A model generated the notes under the pieces. The model had not been told where the DNA came from, did no database searches, and saw only the letters and a list, made by a program, of their open reading frames with translations. This document shows positions 18,173-29,577 of a DNA stretch of 64,000 bases, piece by piece; within the stretch, counting starts at the first letter, position 1, and every line of letters begins with the position of its first letter. Both the position numbers and the translations under genes were made by a program. The DNA comes from Mesobacillus foraminis. GTDB taxonomy: Bacteria; Bacillota; Bacilli; Bacillales; Cytobacillaceae. The stretch is taken from assembly GCF_004340465.1 (NCBI RefSeq), contig NZ_SLVV01000009.1, positions 62,001 through 126,000 of the forward strand. Direction: 5' to 3'.

Positions 18173-19252
18173 TTGCTGAATAGAGAATTTCGGATTCTGG
18201 TCATTAATCCGAAATCAACATCAACAAAGGTTGGAATCTATCATAATGAGGTTCTGATTTTGGAAAAGACCATCGAACATGACCTGGAAATGCTAAATTC
18301 ATTTGAAAACATTTCTGATCAATACGGGTTCAGAAAAAATGACATCCTTGAAACATTGGATATGGAAGGAATCAATATTTCCAGACTTGATGCAGTTTGC
18401 GGCAGGGGAGGTCTTGTCCGCCCAATTGAAGGAGGGACATATATTGTTAATCCTCCAATGCTTAAGGACCTGAGGAGCGGGTATTCCGGCCAGCATGCCT
18501 CCAACCTTGGCGGAATTATCGCATTCGATATCGCAAATGCATTGAATATACCCGCATTTATTGTTGATCCTGTAGTGGTGGATGAACTGGATCCAGTTGC
18601 CCGAATATCCGGATTTCCACTAATTGAAAGAAAAAGTATCTTCCACGCACTTAATCAAAAAGCTGTTGCCCGCAGGGTGTCCCGGGAGTTAGGGATTTTA
18701 TATGAAGAACTGAATTTAATCATTGCCCATTTAGGTGGAGGAATAACAGTTGGTGTACATAAGAACGGCAGGGTGATAGATGTCAATAATGGATTGAATG
18801 GTGATGGTCCCTTCAGTCCCGAACGGGCGGGAACCGTTCCGGCGGGAGATCTTGTTTCCCTGTGTTTTTCAGGCGGATTCTATCGGAGTGAAATGATGAA
18901 AAAGCTGATAGGGCAAAGCGGACTTTCCGGATACCTTGGCACGAATGACAGAGTGAAAGTAGAAAAGATGATTGAGAAGGGCAATACTGACGCTAAGAGG
19001 ATCTATGCGGCAATGGCCTACCAGGTGGCAAAAGAAATTGGTGCAGCCAGCACGGTTTTATACGGGAAGATTGACGCAATCGTTCTTACGGGAGATTTGG
19101 CTTACGGAAAAGTGCTTGTCAATGAAATTTCCGAGCGGGTGAACTGGATTGCAGATATTATTGTCCATCCGGGAGAAAATGATCTTCAGGCGCTGGCAGA
19201 AGGAGCATTGCGTGTCCTGCGAGGGGAAGAGCAAGCCAAGAATTATGATTAG
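18173..19252 (+). CDS. buk: Butyrate (branched-chain acid) kinase
   Basis: Buk converts acyl phosphates of butyrate and branched-chain acids to acids with ATP formation. It belongs to the acetokinase family: [13 protein letters not shown] is the N-terminal phosphate-binding segment and [17 protein letters not shown] the conserved central loop. It has 359 residues. The start is TTG, 7 bases after aggaggtt. Its usual partner Ptb, which makes the acyl phosphate, is not in this operon. Confidence 0.93.
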   Translation: MLNREFRILVINPKSTSTKVGIYHNEVLILEKTIEHDLEMLNSFENISDQYGFRKNDILETLDMEGINISRLDAVCGRGGLVRPIEGGTYIVNPPMLKDLRSGYSGQHASNLGGIIAFDIANALNIPAFIVDPVVVDELDPVARISGFPLIERKSIFHALNQKAVARRVSRELGILYEELNLIIAHLGGGITVGVHKNGRVIDVNNGLNGDGPFSPERAGTVPAGDLVSLCFSGGFYRSEMMKKLIGQSGLSGYLGTNDRVKVEKMIEKGNTDAKRIYAAMAYQVAKEIGAASTVLYGKIDAIVLTGDLAYGKVLVNEISERVNWIADIIVHPGENDLQALAEGALRVLRGEEQAKNYD

Positions 19253-19275
19253 TATCAGTTGGAGGAGGATGCTGC

Positions 19276-20697
19276 ATGGCGGAGGAATATGATTTAGTGA
19301 TTTTAGGCGGAGGCACTGGAGGATATGTGGCGGCAATAAGGGCGGCACAGCTTGGCCTGAAAACCGCTGTCGTTGAGAAAGCAAAGCTTGGAGGTACCTG
19401 CCTGCATAAGGGCTGTATACCAAGCAAGGCGCTGCTGCGAAGTGCAGAGGTTTATGCAACAGCCAAACGGAGCGATGAATTTGGAATTGCGACCGGGGAG
19501 GTGAGCGTTAACTTTGCGAAGGTCCAGGAGCGTAAAGAAAAGATTGTCGAACAGCTCTATAAAGGGGTTACCTACCTAATGAAACAAGGGAAAATTGATA
19601 TATACGAAGGAATGGGGAGAATCCTTGGACCTTCAATATTTTCCCCAATGCCCGGAACCATTTCAGTCGAGATGTGTGATGGTTCTGAAAATGAGATGCT
19701 CATTCCGAAGAATGTCATTATTGCCACTGGTTCCCGGCCGCGCGTCTTACCTGGGCTAGAAGCAGACGGGAAACAGATTCTGACTTCCGAGGAAGCCCTT
19801 AATCTCCAAGAACTGCCCCAATCCATCATTATTGTTGGCGGCGGTGTAATTGGCATAGAATGGGCATCCATGCTTGCTGATTTTGATGTGGACGTAACAG
19901 TGCTCGAGTATGCCGACAGAATCATTCCAACCGAGGATATCGAGGTTTCGAAAGAAATGGAGCGCCAAATGAAGAAAAAAGGCGTCACGGTTGTAACAGG
20001 TGCTAAAGTGAAGCCGGACACGCTGGAAAAAGGGGAGCAGGTGCTGGTTGAAGCCGAGGTCAAGGGTGAAACAAAAGTATACAAGGCGGAGTCCCTGCTA
20101 GTATCAGTAGGCAGAAGTGGGAATGTAGAGGGAATTGGACTTGAAAATACTGAAATCCAGCTGAAGGATGGATTCATAGAAACAAATGAATTCTACCAGA
20201 CAAAAGAATCCCACATATACGCAATAGGAGATTGCATCGGCGGCCTCCAGCTTGCCCATGTTGCTTCACATGAAGGAATCCATGCGGTCGAACACATTGC
20301 GGGCCACAAACCATCTCCTATTGATTATACGCTTGTCTCAAAATGCATTTACAGTTCTCCAGAAGCGGCCAGCGTCGGTCTGACAGAGAAGGAAGCAAAA
20401 GATAGAGGACTTAACGTGAAAATTGGTAAGTTTCCATTCAAGGCCAATGGAAAAGCCCTGGTGTTTGGGGAATCAGGTGGTTTTGTAAAAATTATTGCAG
20501 ATAAAGATACGGATGACCTATTAGGTGTACATATGATTGGGCCGTATGTGACCGATCTGATTTCCGAGGCGGGACTGGCAAGAGTTCTAGATGCAACTCC
20601 CTGGGAGATTGCTCAGACCATCCATCCACATCCCACTCTTTCCGAAACGATTGGCGAGGCTGCACTGGCAGCCGACGGAAGAGCAATCCATTCATAA
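19276..20697 (+). CDS. lpdV: Dihydrolipoyl dehydrogenase, E3 of the branched-chain keto-acid complex
   Basis: E3 reoxidises the lipoamide of E2 with FAD and NAD+. The 473-residue protein has the FAD motif VILGGGTGGYVAAIRAAQLG, the redox disulphide GGTCLHKGCIPSK, the NAD-binding motif IIVGGGVIGIEWASM and the C-terminal base HPHPTLSE at the dimer interface. It lies in the same operon as the E1 and E2 genes, so it is the dedicated bkd E3 rather than the pyruvate dehydrogenase E3. A strong ggaggagg site precedes the ATG. Confidence 0.97.
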   Translation: MAEEYDLVILGGGTGGYVAAIRAAQLGLKTAVVEKAKLGGTCLHKGCIPSKALLRSAEVYATAKRSDEFGIATGEVSVNFAKVQERKEKIVEQLYKGVTYLMKQGKIDIYEGMGRILGPSIFSPMPGTISVEMCDGSENEMLIPKNVIIATGSRPRVLPGLEADGKQILTSEEALNLQELPQSIIIVGGGVIGIEWASMLADFDVDVTVLEYADRIIPTEDIEVSKEMERQMKKKGVTVVTGAKVKPDTLEKGEQVLVEAEVKGETKVYKAESLLVSVGRSGNVEGIGLENTEIQLKDGFIETNEFYQTKESHIYAIGDCIGGLQLAHVASHEGIHAVEHIAGHKPSPIDYTLVSKCIYSSPEAASVGLTEKEAKDRGLNVKIGKFPFKANGKALVFGESGGFVKIIADKDTDDLLGVHMIGPYVTDLISEAGLARVLDATPWEIAQTIHPHPTLSETIGEAALAADGRAIHS

Positions 20698-20740
20698 TCC
20701 AAAATTGACATTTTCTATTAAAACATTAGGAGGTACTATT

Positions 20741-21736
20741 ATGGAAAAAAATCGTCATGGTACTCTAGGATTAACCGATGATCAGGTATTAGAGATGTAT
20801 GAAACCATGATCCTTGCCCGCCGGATTGATGAGAGGATGTGGCTTTTAAACCGTGCCGGGAAAATACCATTTGTCATCTCGTGCCAGGGCCAGGAAGCTG
20901 CCCAGGTAGGAGCGGCCTATGCCCTTGACCGGAACAAGGACTACATCCTTCCTTACTACAGGGATATGGGTGTCGTCCTGACATTTGGTATGACTCCAAA
21001 AGAACTGATGCTTTCAGGGTTTGCAAAAGCGGAAGATCCCAATTCGGGAGGCCGTCAAATGCCTGGTCACTTTGGACAAAAGAAAAACAGGATCGTAACG
21101 GGATCTTCCCCGGTTACAACCCAGGTGCCCCATGCTGTGGGAGTGGCGCTCGCAGGACGGATGGAAGGGAAGGACCTTGTCTCTTTCGTGACGTTTGGGG
21201 AAGGATCATCCAACCAGGGCGACTTTCACGAAGGGGCAAACTTTGCAGGAGTCCACAAATTGCCCGTGATTTTTATGTGCGAGAATAATAAATATGCCAT
21301 TTCGGTCCCAGTTGAAAAGCAGCTAGCCTGTGAAAAGGTTTCTGATCGTGCGATAGGATATGGCATGCCAGGCATCACTGTGGATGGAAATGACCCCCTT
21401 GAGGTGTATAAGGCAGTTAAGGAAGCAGCGGACAGAGCCCGCAAAGGAGAAGGACCTTCATTGATCGAAACGGTATCGTACCGTCTGACTCCGCATTCCT
21501 CTGACGATGATGACCGGAGCTACCGTACGCCCGATGAGGTTGCAAAGGCGAAGGCCATGGATCCGATTACTACGTTTGCTGCTTATTTAAAAGACGCTGG
21601 TGTTTTGAATGATGAGATAGAAAAGGAGATCAATGACAAGGTGATGAATCTGGTCAACGAGGCAACTGACTACGCAGAGAATGCACCGTACGCTGATCCC
21701 GAACACGCCTTAAAATATGTGTATGCACAAGAGTAA
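20741..21736 (+). CDS. bkdAA: 2-oxoisovalerate dehydrogenase E1 alpha subunit
   Basis: The E1 alpha subunit decarboxylates branched-chain 2-oxo acids with thiamine diphosphate together with BkdAB. The 331-residue protein has the thiamine motif TFGEGSSNQGDFHEG near residue 150, ending in CENNKYAIS, and the conserved RLTPHSSDDDDRSYR loop. The ATG at 20741 follows aggagg by 7 bases; the frame stays open upstream into lpdV but has no better start. Confidence 0.96.
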   Translation: MEKNRHGTLGLTDDQVLEMYETMILARRIDERMWLLNRAGKIPFVISCQGQEAAQVGAAYALDRNKDYILPYYRDMGVVLTFGMTPKELMLSGFAKAEDPNSGGRQMPGHFGQKKNRIVTGSSPVTTQVPHAVGVALAGRMEGKDLVSFVTFGEGSSNQGDFHEGANFAGVHKLPVIFMCENNKYAISVPVEKQLACEKVSDRAIGYGMPGITVDGNDPLEVYKAVKEAADRARKGEGPSLIETVSYRLTPHSSDDDDRSYRTPDEVAKAKAMDPITTFAAYLKDAGVLNDEIEKEINDKVMNLVNEATDYAENAPYADPEHALKYVYAQE

Positions 21737-21748
21737 GGGGGAAGGAAA

Positions 21749-22732
21749 ATGGCTGTAATATCTTATATAGATGCTGTAACAATGGCAATCGAGGAAGAGA
21801 TGTCACGGGACTCAAAGGTTTTTGTCCTTGGTGAAGACGTAGGGAAAAAGGGGGGAGTCTTTAAAGCCACGCAAGGCCTTTATGAAAAGTTTGGCGAAGA
21901 ACGAGTGATTGATACCCCTTTGGCGGAGTCCGCCATTGCGGGAGTTGGAATCGGAGCTGCCATGTACGGTATGAGGCCGATTGCAGAAATGCAATTTGCC
22001 GACTTCATTATGCCGGCAGTCAACCAGATTATTTCTGAGGCTGCCAGAATCCGTTACCGGTCCAATAATGACTGGAGCTGTCCAATTGTCATCCGTGCGC
22101 CGTACGGAGGGGGAGTGCATGGTGCTCTTTACCATTCTCAATCAGTAGAAGCTGTTTTTGCCAATCAGCCCGGTTTGAAAATTGTCATGCCCTCCACTCC
22201 TTACGATGTAAAGGGATTATTAAAAGCGGCTATCCGGGATGATGATCCTGTCTTATTTTTCGAGCATAAACGGGCCTATCGCTTAATTAAAGGGGAAGTT
22301 CCGGATGACGATTATGTCCTGCCAATCGGCAAAGCTGATGTAAAGCGGGAGGGTGAAGACATTACAGTCATCACCTACGGTCTGTGTGTCCATTTTGCCC
22401 TTCAGGCAGCCGAGCGACTTGCCAAGGATGGAATTTCCGCCCATATCCTGGATTTAAGAACAGTCTATCCATTGGATAAGGAAGCAATAATTGAAGCGGC
22501 CTCAAAAACGGGTAAGGTCCTGCTTTTAACGGAAGATAACAAAGAAGGAAGCATTATGGGGGAAGTGGCCGCGATTATTGCTGAGAATTGCCTGTTTGAC
22601 CTCGATGCTCCGATCCGGCGTTTGGCAGGCCCCGATATTCCGGCAATGCCATATGCTCCAACGATGGAAAAATTCTTTATGGTCAACCCTGATAAGGTGG
22701 AAAAAGAAATGAGAGAGCTGGCAGAATACTAA
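21749..22732 (+). CDS. bkdAB: 2-oxoisovalerate dehydrogenase E1 beta subunit
   Basis: The E1 beta subunit completes the heterotetrameric dehydrogenase. The 327-residue protein belongs to the transketolase pyrimidine-binding family: LGEDVGKKGGVFKATQGL near the N-terminus, DTPLAESAIAGVGIGAAMYG and RAPYGGGVHGALYHSQS are diagnostic. It starts 12 bases after bkdAA with gggggaagg before the ATG. Confidence 0.97.
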   Translation: MAVISYIDAVTMAIEEEMSRDSKVFVLGEDVGKKGGVFKATQGLYEKFGEERVIDTPLAESAIAGVGIGAAMYGMRPIAEMQFADFIMPAVNQIISEAARIRYRSNNDWSCPIVIRAPYGGGVHGALYHSQSVEAVFANQPGLKIVMPSTPYDVKGLLKAAIRDDDPVLFFEHKRAYRLIKGEVPDDDYVLPIGKADVKREGEDITVITYGLCVHFALQAAERLAKDGISAHILDLRTVYPLDKEAIIEAASKTGKVLLLTEDNKEGSIMGEVAAIIAENCLFDLDAPIRRLAGPDIPAMPYAPTMEKFFMVNPDKVEKEMRELAEY

Positions 22733-22762
22733 TTGTAATAGTCGGAGAAGGAGGGTCATCTA

Positions 22763-24058
22763 GTGGCTATTGAACAAATCAAAATGCCCCAGCTGGGAGA
22801 AAGCGTAACGGAAGGAACAATCAGTAAGTGGCTTGTTTCTCCCGGAGATAAAGTAAATAAATATGATCCGCTCGCTGAGGTCATGACAGACAAGGTGAAT
22901 GCAGAGGTTCCGTCTTCTTTTTCGGGAACCATTAAAGATTTGATTGCAAATGAAGGTGATACACTTTCAGTAGGTGAAGTCATTTTAACAATCGAAGTGG
23001 CAGGCACGGCTGCCGCTGAAGAAGCGGGAGGCACAAAAGCAGGTGAAAATGAAGAGGCGGGCATTCAACAAACAGAGGCCAATTCCGCGACACCTGGTTC
23101 CGTCGTGAATCCGGCCAAAAGCCGATATTCACCAGCTGTTTTAAAACTATCACAGGAGCACTCCATCGATCTATCTCTTGTAAAGGGGACTGGAGCAGGC
23201 GGCAGGATAACCAGAAAAGATCTTCAAAGAATGATTGAAACAGGCAATATACCAGCATCAGCTCAAGCAGGGGAAAAACCAGAACCGCAGCAATTGGAAA
23301 AGACAGTCAAGAGTCCGGCAGCAGCCGTACCTGCACCGTCCATTCCTATGAACGCAGGAGATGATGAAATCCCTGTGACAGGGGTGAGGAAGGCAATAGC
23401 TGCAAACATGCTTCGGAGCAAGCATGAAATCCCTCATGCCTGGACCATGGTGGAGGTTGATGCAACGTCACTAGTGGAGTACAGGAACGGCATGAAAGAT
23501 GAATTTAAACAAAGGGAAGGGTTTAATCTGACTTTCTTTGCCTTCTTTGTAAAAGCTGCCGCTCAGGCCTTAAAGGAATATCCTGAAGTCAATTCAATGT
23601 GGGCAGGGGAAAAAATCATCCGGAAAAAGGATATTAATATATCCATTGCGGTTGCCACCGATGATGCCCTTTTTGTCCCGGTTATCAAACATGCAGATGA
23701 AAAAACGATTAAAGGCATGGCCCGAGAAATTTCCGAACTAGCGTCGAAAGTCCGTTCCGGCAAACTGCAAGCAGAGGATATGCAGGGCGGGACATTTACA
23801 GTCAATAACACTGGTTCATTCGGCTCGGTTCAATCAATGGGGATTATTAACTATCCTCAGGCTGCCATTTTACAGGTGGAATCAATTGTAAAAAGACCTG
23901 TCGTCATGAACAATGGGATGATTGCTGTAAGGGACATGGTAAACCTGTGTTTATCTCTTGACCACCGTGTGCTGGATGGCCTCATCTGCGGCAGGTTCCT
24001 GCAGCGGGTGAAAGAAATCATTGAAACCATATCTAAGGAAACGACGTCCATTTATTAA
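22763..24058 (+). CDS. bkdB: Lipoamide acyltransferase, E2 of the branched-chain keto-acid complex
   Basis: E2 forms the core of the complex and transfers the acyl group from lipoamide to CoA. The 431-residue protein has one lipoyl domain (1-80) with the lipoylated lysine in EVMTDKVNAEV, a flexible Ala/Pro/Glu linker, a peripheral-subunit-binding domain (about 118-155, YSPAVLKLSQEH to GGRITRKDL) and a catalytic domain (about 205-431) with the HxxxDG site LDHRVLDG. The start is GTG after ggaggg. It is the last gene of the operon, and a strong terminator follows. Confidence 0.97.
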   Translation: MAIEQIKMPQLGESVTEGTISKWLVSPGDKVNKYDPLAEVMTDKVNAEVPSSFSGTIKDLIANEGDTLSVGEVILTIEVAGTAAAEEAGGTKAGENEEAGIQQTEANSATPGSVVNPAKSRYSPAVLKLSQEHSIDLSLVKGTGAGGRITRKDLQRMIETGNIPASAQAGEKPEPQQLEKTVKSPAAAVPAPSIPMNAGDDEIPVTGVRKAIAANMLRSKHEIPHAWTMVEVDATSLVEYRNGMKDEFKQREGFNLTFFAFFVKAAAQALKEYPEVNSMWAGEKIIRKKDINISIAVATDDALFVPVIKHADEKTIKGMAREISELASKVRSGKLQAEDMQGGTFTVNNTGSFGSVQSMGIINYPQAAILQVESIVKRPVVMNNGMIAVRDMVNLCLSLDHRVLDGLICGRFLQRVKEIIETISKETTSIY

Positions 24059-24061
24059 GGA

Positions 24062-24098
24062 AAAACAGCATTGTGCAAAAACACAATGCTGTTTTTAT
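24062..24098 (+). terminator. Terminator of the bkd operon
   Basis: AAAACAGCATTGTG and CACAATGCTGTTTT form a 14-bp perfect stem with a 6-base loop, followed by T and A. Confidence 0.9.
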
Positions 24099-24250
24099 AT
24101 TAGAATAACATCTGGACATGGGACCGAAGCTGCTGGCAATTTCCAAGCCTCCCCTGTTATACTACAATTATAGGGAATAGTTTGAAAGTTATAAAAATAT
24201 ATTTTACCTTTTGAAAGGAGGGGAGGGCTGTCCGAAAAGGGCAGTGGATT

Positions 24251-26224
24251 ATGGAGATTGATAAAATGAAGGCGGAGCTTTTTCCCAAAGTCAGTCAAGA
24301 AGCATGGATGCACAAGACCAAGGAGTCCCTTAATGGCAAAAGTTTTGAAAGCCTTTACAAAAGTACATATGAAGATATATTGCTAAAACCGCTTTATGGG
24401 ATGGAGGATGTTGACGGGGAAAGGCTTCCTCAGTATCCCGGTCTCCCGGATTTCAGACGGGGAATGGATACTCCGGGAACCTTTAAAGGCGGATGGCACG
24501 TTGCCAATAAAATATCCTATATTGACGCTGAAAATCTCAGGGATAAAATCAGGACAGCCCTGTCGATGGGCCAGACAGCGATTGCTTTCGAGATTAAACC
24601 ATCACTTTTCTCTTCGCCGGATAAGTTAAAAGACTTTCTGGCTGAATGCCAGTCACTTGGTCCTTTCAGCATCAACACAGGGAGTTACTGCGAGGCTTTT
24701 TTGGCTTTTATGATCCTGGCAAGGACGGAATCTGGAAAAAACAGTGAAATAGATGGTTTTATCGCGTCCGATCCTATTGCCGAAGCTGCACGATATGGAG
24801 CCCTTCCACTCGAGGAAAAAGAGTTTTTTAACAGATGGGAACATACGATAGCATTTACAGATCAGCAGCTGCCCGGTGTCAAAACCATTCTTGTCAATAC
24901 AGCTCCCTACCATAACGGCGGGGCTAATGCGGTACAGGAACTGGCGATTGCCATTTCGTCCGGCATTTTTTATCTTCAGCAGCTGATCGACAGAGGCTGG
25001 GAAGTCGATCATGCATTAGAAAAACTCGTTTTTCATTATTCCATCGGAGCGAATTTCTTCATGGAAACCGCAAAGCTTAGGGCCGCCCGGATTTTGTGGG
25101 ATAAAGCAATGGAAGCATACGGGGTGGCTGCCGGTAAACGCAAGATGCTCATTTCAGCTGAAACCTCGATGTTCACTAAAACGGTCCTGGATCCAAATGT
25201 TAATCTCCTGCGGGCAGGGAATGAAGCTTTTGCAGCAGTTTTGGGCGGAGCCAGGTTTCTTGATGTGAGGTCTTTCAATGAAACGTTTGGCAAACCCAAT
25301 GCATTTTCTGAAAGAATAGCCCGAAACACGCAGCTGATCCTGAAAGCAGAGGCCCAGCTTGAAAGGGTGTCCGATCCAGCTGGCGGTTCATGGTATATTG
25401 AGGCACTAACGCATCAATTAGCACAGCAGGCTTGGGACCTTTTTTTAGAAATGGAGGATATAGGAGGAATTCTGGAGGCATTGAAAAAAGAATGGCTTCA
25501 AACTAAACTTCATGAAGTCTTGACTAAACGGAAACACGATATTCTTTTTAGAAAGCAAAGCATCATAGGAACAAATGTTTATGCAAACCTGTCCGAAAAC
25601 ATCGGAAAGAAGGAAGCTTCTGTCGAGGATGCATTATCTGCTCCCGGTTCCATTGAGGAGATAATGGAAAAGGTGGCATCTTCCCAGCCCGTGTTTATTT
25701 CGGCCTCCAGTTCTGAAGCCGCTGAGAGTTTTCAACCTGTCCCCTCTATAAGACTGGCTGAGCCATTTGAAGAACTGCGGTACAAAGCTGCAGAGATTGA
25801 AAAGCTGTCAGGAAAGAAGCCGGCCATAGGCCTGATTGTGCTTGGAGAGCTGCAGCAGCACAAGCCCAGGGTTGATTTTATCAGCGGCATAATGGCGGCT
25901 GGCGGTATTGAAACCCTTAAAAGTCCAATGGTAACAGAATCTATGGAAGCCATCGAGTTTATCAAGTCAACTGGTTTGATTCATATTTGTGTTTGCGGCG
26001 GAAACCGGCAGTATAAGGAAATGGGTCCAGGACTGATTAAGGAAATAAAATCGGTGCTCCCTCATGTAAAGCTTAGTCTTGCCGGATTTCCTGAAGAGGA
26101 AATGAGAAAAGAGCTTACAGCAGGGGGCATCGAGAAATATATCCATGCAAAGATCAATAGCTGTGAGCTCCTTTCAAATTTATTGCAGGAGCTGGAGGAG
26201 GATTTCAATGAAGGCAAAGCCTGA
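24251..26224 (+). CDS. mutA: Methylmalonyl-CoA mutase small (beta) subunit
   Basis: MutA is the non-catalytic partner of MutB. The 657-residue protein shows the mutase barrel (about residues 50-430, with [20 protein letters not shown] and [10 protein letters not shown]) and a degenerate cobalamin-binding domain at the C-terminus. That domain lacks the B12-ligating DxHxxG motif, as expected for the small subunit. It overlaps mutB by 17 bases. B. subtilis 168 is not known to me to carry these genes; other bacilli such as B. halodurans do. Confidence 0.93.
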   Translation: MEIDKMKAELFPKVSQEAWMHKTKESLNGKSFESLYKSTYEDILLKPLYGMEDVDGERLPQYPGLPDFRRGMDTPGTFKGGWHVANKISYIDAENLRDKIRTALSMGQTAIAFEIKPSLFSSPDKLKDFLAECQSLGPFSINTGSYCEAFLAFMILARTESGKNSEIDGFIASDPIAEAARYGALPLEEKEFFNRWEHTIAFTDQQLPGVKTILVNTAPYHNGGANAVQELAIAISSGIFYLQQLIDRGWEVDHALEKLVFHYSIGANFFMETAKLRAARILWDKAMEAYGVAAGKRKMLISAETSMFTKTVLDPNVNLLRAGNEAFAAVLGGARFLDVRSFNETFGKPNAFSERIARNTQLILKAEAQLERVSDPAGGSWYIEALTHQLAQQAWDLFLEMEDIGGILEALKKEWLQTKLHEVLTKRKHDILFRKQSIIGTNVYANLSENIGKKEASVEDALSAPGSIEEIMEKVASSQPVFISASSSEAAESFQPVPSIRLAEPFEELRYKAAEIEKLSGKKPAIGLIVLGELQQHKPRVDFISGIMAAGGIETLKSPMVTESMEAIEFIKSTGLIHICVCGGNRQYKEMGPGLIKEIKSVLPHVKLSLAGFPEEEMRKELTAGGIEKYIHAKINSCELLSNLLQELEEDFNEGKA

Positions 26225-28400
26225 TTTTAGAAAAGTTGCATTGTTTTCAACCGAAAGAGCAATTGCCTCCGAACTTGAGAAAGAGAAGGCAGTCCAAATT
26301 GGAAAAGAAGCAGAAATTGATTGCTATGAGACAAATGAAGGAATCAAGCTGAAGGGGCTTTATACAGGGAAGGATACAGCAGGGCTAGCAAATTTGGAGG
26401 ATAAACCCGGATTCCCGCCTTATACGAGGGGCCCTTATCCTGCCATGTATGTGAACAGGCCATGGACAGTGAGGCAATATGCTGGTTTTTCGACAGCGGA
26501 GGAAAGCAATTCCTTTTACCGGCGCAACCTGGCAATGGGGCAAAAAGGGCTGTCTGTTGCGTTTGACCTGGCGACCCACCGTGGTTATGACTCTGATCAT
26601 CCGAGGGTTGTCGGGGATGTCGGGAAAGCCGGGGTCGCCATCGATTCCATCCTGGATATGAAAATCCTTTTTGAAGGGATTCCCCTTGACCAGATGTCCG
26701 TATCCATGACAATGAATGGTGCGGTCCTGCCAATCATGGCTTTTTTCATTGTAACAGCTGAGGAACAGGGGGTTTCACAGGAAAAATTATCAGGGACGAT
26801 ACAGAATGATATTTTAAAAGAATACATGGTAAGGAACACTTATATTTATCCGCCTGATATGTCCATGAAAATCATTGCCGATATTTTCGAATACACCTCT
26901 AAATACATGCCTAGGTTTAACTCGATCAGCATTTCTGGGTATCATCTGCAGGAGGCAGGCGCTCCTGCAGACCTTGAGCTTGCCTATACGCTTGCAGATG
27001 GGCTGGAATACGTGAGGACAGGGCTGAAAGCAGGGATTGATGTTGATTCCTTTGCACCGAGGCTTTCGTTTTTCTGGGCCATTGGGATGAATTATTTCAT
27101 GGAAGTGGCAAAAATGAGGGCCGCTCGCCAGATCTGGGCAAAAATGATGAAATCCTTTCAGCCCCAGAATCCAAAGTCTATGGCACTCAGGACCCACACC
27201 CAGACCTCAGGATGGAGCCTGACAGAACAAGATCCTTACAATAATGTCATCCGTACACTAATTGAGGCCCATGCAGCCGCTATGGGACATACACAGTCCC
27301 TGCATACGAATGCACTGGACGAAGCAATCGCCCTGCCAACTGATTTCTCTGCAAGGATTGCACGGAATACCCAGCTTTTCTTACAGGAAGAAACCGGGAT
27401 GACGAATGTCATTGATCCGTGGGGCGGGAGCTATTATGTGGAAAGTTTGACGGCCAGGCTTGCTGAACGTGCCTGGGAACATATTGAGGAAATTGAAAAA
27501 CTCGGAGGTATGGCAAAAGCGATTGAGACTGGACTCCCCAAAATGAAAATTGAAGAAGCTGCTGCCAGGCGTCAGGCACATATTGATTCTGGGCGGGAAA
27601 CGATCATCGGAGTAAATTGCTTTAGAGTGGATACGGAAGAGCCGCTTGAGATCCTTGATATTGATAATTCTGCTGTCCGTCAAACTCAAATCGATAGGCT
27701 TAATTACTTGAGAGCATCCCGGGATCAAGACCAGGTGGACCAGGCTCTGGACCAGCTCACTGCAGCAGCAAAGTCCGGACTTGGGAATTTACTGGAGCTT
27801 GCTGTCAGGGCGGCAAGGGCCAGGGCAACGCTGGGTGAAATTTCCTACGCGGTCGAAAAGGCAGCTGGCAGACATAAGGCTGTCATCCGTTCCATCAGCG
27901 GTATATACAGTTCTTCTTATGCTGATGAAGAAGAAATAGAAGCGGTAAGGAATATGACCGAGGAGTTTCTTGAAAACGAAGGAAGACGTCCGAGAATATT
28001 AATTGCAAAGATGGGGCAGGATGGCCATGATCGTGGTGCAAAGGTTATTTCAACTGCCTTTGCCGATTTGGGGTTTGATGTAGATATTGGCCCATTATTC
28101 CAGACTCCTGAAGAGACCGCCGTACAGGCAGTAGAAAATGATGTGCATGTTGTCGGCATCAGCTCACTTGCTGCAGGCCATAAAACCCTTCTCCCGCAGC
28201 TGGTCCAGGAATTAAAAAAGCATGGAAGAGATGACATTGTCGTCGTTATCGGCGGTGTCATACCGGCACAGGATTATAAATTTCTTTATGATCAAGGTGC
28301 CCGTGCTATTTTTGGTCCGGGCACAGTGATTCCAGTTGCTGCCCAGAAAGTAATTAAAACTGTCTATGAACGCCTTGGTTATGAGGAAGTGGGACCGTAG
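26208..28400 (+). CDS. mutB: Methylmalonyl-CoA mutase large (alpha) subunit
   Basis: MutB isomerises methylmalonyl-CoA to succinyl-CoA with adenosylcobalamin. The 730-residue protein has the barrel domain with [20 protein letters not shown] and [16 protein letters not shown], and a C-terminal B12-binding domain near residue 600 carrying the full ligand motif [10 protein letters not shown]. The ATG at 26208 has a gctggaggagg site and lies inside the end of mutA. meaB starts at the next base after the stop. Confidence 0.96.
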   Translation: MKAKPDFRKVALFSTERAIASELEKEKAVQIGKEAEIDCYETNEGIKLKGLYTGKDTAGLANLEDKPGFPPYTRGPYPAMYVNRPWTVRQYAGFSTAEESNSFYRRNLAMGQKGLSVAFDLATHRGYDSDHPRVVGDVGKAGVAIDSILDMKILFEGIPLDQMSVSMTMNGAVLPIMAFFIVTAEEQGVSQEKLSGTIQNDILKEYMVRNTYIYPPDMSMKIIADIFEYTSKYMPRFNSISISGYHLQEAGAPADLELAYTLADGLEYVRTGLKAGIDVDSFAPRLSFFWAIGMNYFMEVAKMRAARQIWAKMMKSFQPQNPKSMALRTHTQTSGWSLTEQDPYNNVIRTLIEAHAAAMGHTQSLHTNALDEAIALPTDFSARIARNTQLFLQEETGMTNVIDPWGGSYYVESLTARLAERAWEHIEEIEKLGGMAKAIETGLPKMKIEEAAARRQAHIDSGRETIIGVNCFRVDTEEPLEILDIDNSAVRQTQIDRLNYLRASRDQDQVDQALDQLTAAAKSGLGNLLELAVRAARARATLGEISYAVEKAAGRHKAVIRSISGIYSSSYADEEEIEAVRNMTEEFLENEGRRPRILIAKMGQDGHDRGAKVISTAFADLGFDVDIGPLFQTPEETAVQAVENDVHVVGISSLAAGHKTLLPQLVQELKKHGRDDIVVVIGGVIPAQDYKFLYDQGARAIFGPGTVIPVAAQKVIKTVYERLGYEEVGP

Positions 28401-29540
28401 ATGGAGAACCAGAAAAAACCAGATAAATTTAAAACCAGCAATGATCCATACTCCAATCATAAAAGCAGGGGAGGGGAGGAAGCGTCACCTTCCAATGCTT
28501 CAAACGAAAGACTGTTAAAAGCAGGAAGATTTGTCAAGAAGGAAGGCGCCGGTGAACTCAATATTGCCCGCCTTTCTGCAGAGATTCTTGCGGGAAGCAG
28601 GGCTTCTCTTGCAAGGGGAATTACCCTTATTGAAAGCAATACTGAACAACACTTTCAAAAAGGGCAAAACCTCCTTGAATCTCTCCTGCCTCATTCAGGA
28701 GGTTCCATCCGCATTGGCATAACTGGCGTGCCGGGTGCAGGGAAAAGCACTTTTATTGAAGTGTTCGGTTCTTACCTTTGCGATCTTGGAAAAAAAGTTG
28801 CCGTCCTTGCCATCGACCCTACTTCCAGCCTGAGCGGCGGAAGCATCCTCGGGGATAAGACCAGAATGGAAACCCTGGCGAGGAACCCTCATGCTTTCAT
28901 CCGCCCGTCCCCATCCGGGGGGAAGCTTGGAGGGGTCCATCGGAAGACCAGAGAAACGATGCTGATTTGTGAAGCTGCAGGATTTGATGTGATTTTAGTT
29001 GAGACGGTCGGGGTGGGACAAAGTGAAGTCGTCGTCCGGGATATGGTTGACTTTTTTATGCTGCTGGTTTTGACAGGTGCCGGGGATGAGCTTCAGGGAA
29101 TGAAGAAGGGGATTATGGAGCTTGCGGATGCCATCATTGTAAATAAAGCCGATGGTTCAAACCAGGAAATGGCGAATAAAGCCCGTGAAGAATATAATCG
29201 GATTCTTCACTATCTTCAGCCTGCAACAAAAGGGTGGGCCACCAGAGCTCTTGCCTGTTCTTCCATTAAGCCATCCGGGATAACGGATATATGGGAATTG
29301 GTTAAAGACTTTGAAATTGAAACAAAACGGTCCGGCATTTTTGACGATCGCAGGAGAAATCAAACAAGAAAATGGCTTCATTCCATGATCGCTGATCAGC
29401 TGCAATCCAGCTTCTTTTTGGACAATGGTGTCAAACAGATTCTTCCCAAAATCGAGAATGAGGTTATTTCGGGGAGCCGTCCCGTAGCCTCGGGGGTTGA
29501 GGAGCTGTTTAATGTCTATTTGAATAAATTTTTAAAGTAG
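28401..29540 (+). CDS. meaB: MeaB-type GTPase chaperone of methylmalonyl-CoA mutase
   Basis: MeaB (MMAA, ArgK family) is a G3E GTPase that protects and reloads the mutase with adenosylcobalamin. The 379-residue protein has the P-loop GITGVPGAGKST near residue 110 and the Mg/switch segment DPTSSLSGGSILGDKTRM; base-recognition NKAD is also present. About 40 residues at the N-terminus are low-complexity and charged, not family core, but no better start is in frame. It is fused by contact to mutB (start immediately after the stop), so the trio is one operon. Confidence 0.95.
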   Translation: MENQKKPDKFKTSNDPYSNHKSRGGEEASPSNASNERLLKAGRFVKKEGAGELNIARLSAEILAGSRASLARGITLIESNTEQHFQKGQNLLESLLPHSGGSIRIGITGVPGAGKSTFIEVFGSYLCDLGKKVAVLAIDPTSSLSGGSILGDKTRMETLARNPHAFIRPSPSGGKLGGVHRKTRETMLICEAAGFDVILVETVGVGQSEVVVRDMVDFFMLLVLTGAGDELQGMKKGIMELADAIIVNKADGSNQEMANKAREEYNRILHYLQPATKGWATRALACSSIKPSGITDIWELVKDFEIETKRSGIFDDRRRNQTRKWLHSMIADQLQSSFFLDNGVKQILPKIENEVISGSRPVASGVEELFNVYLNKFLK

Positions 29541-29550
29541 CAGAAAAAGG

Positions 29551-29577
29551 AGGACAGTGCATATAGGCACTGTCCTT
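29551..29577 (+). terminator. Hairpin after meaB
   Basis: AGGACAGTGC and GCACTGTCCT form a perfect 10-bp stem with a 6-base loop. There is no T-run, so it may slow rather than end transcription. Confidence 0.5.
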
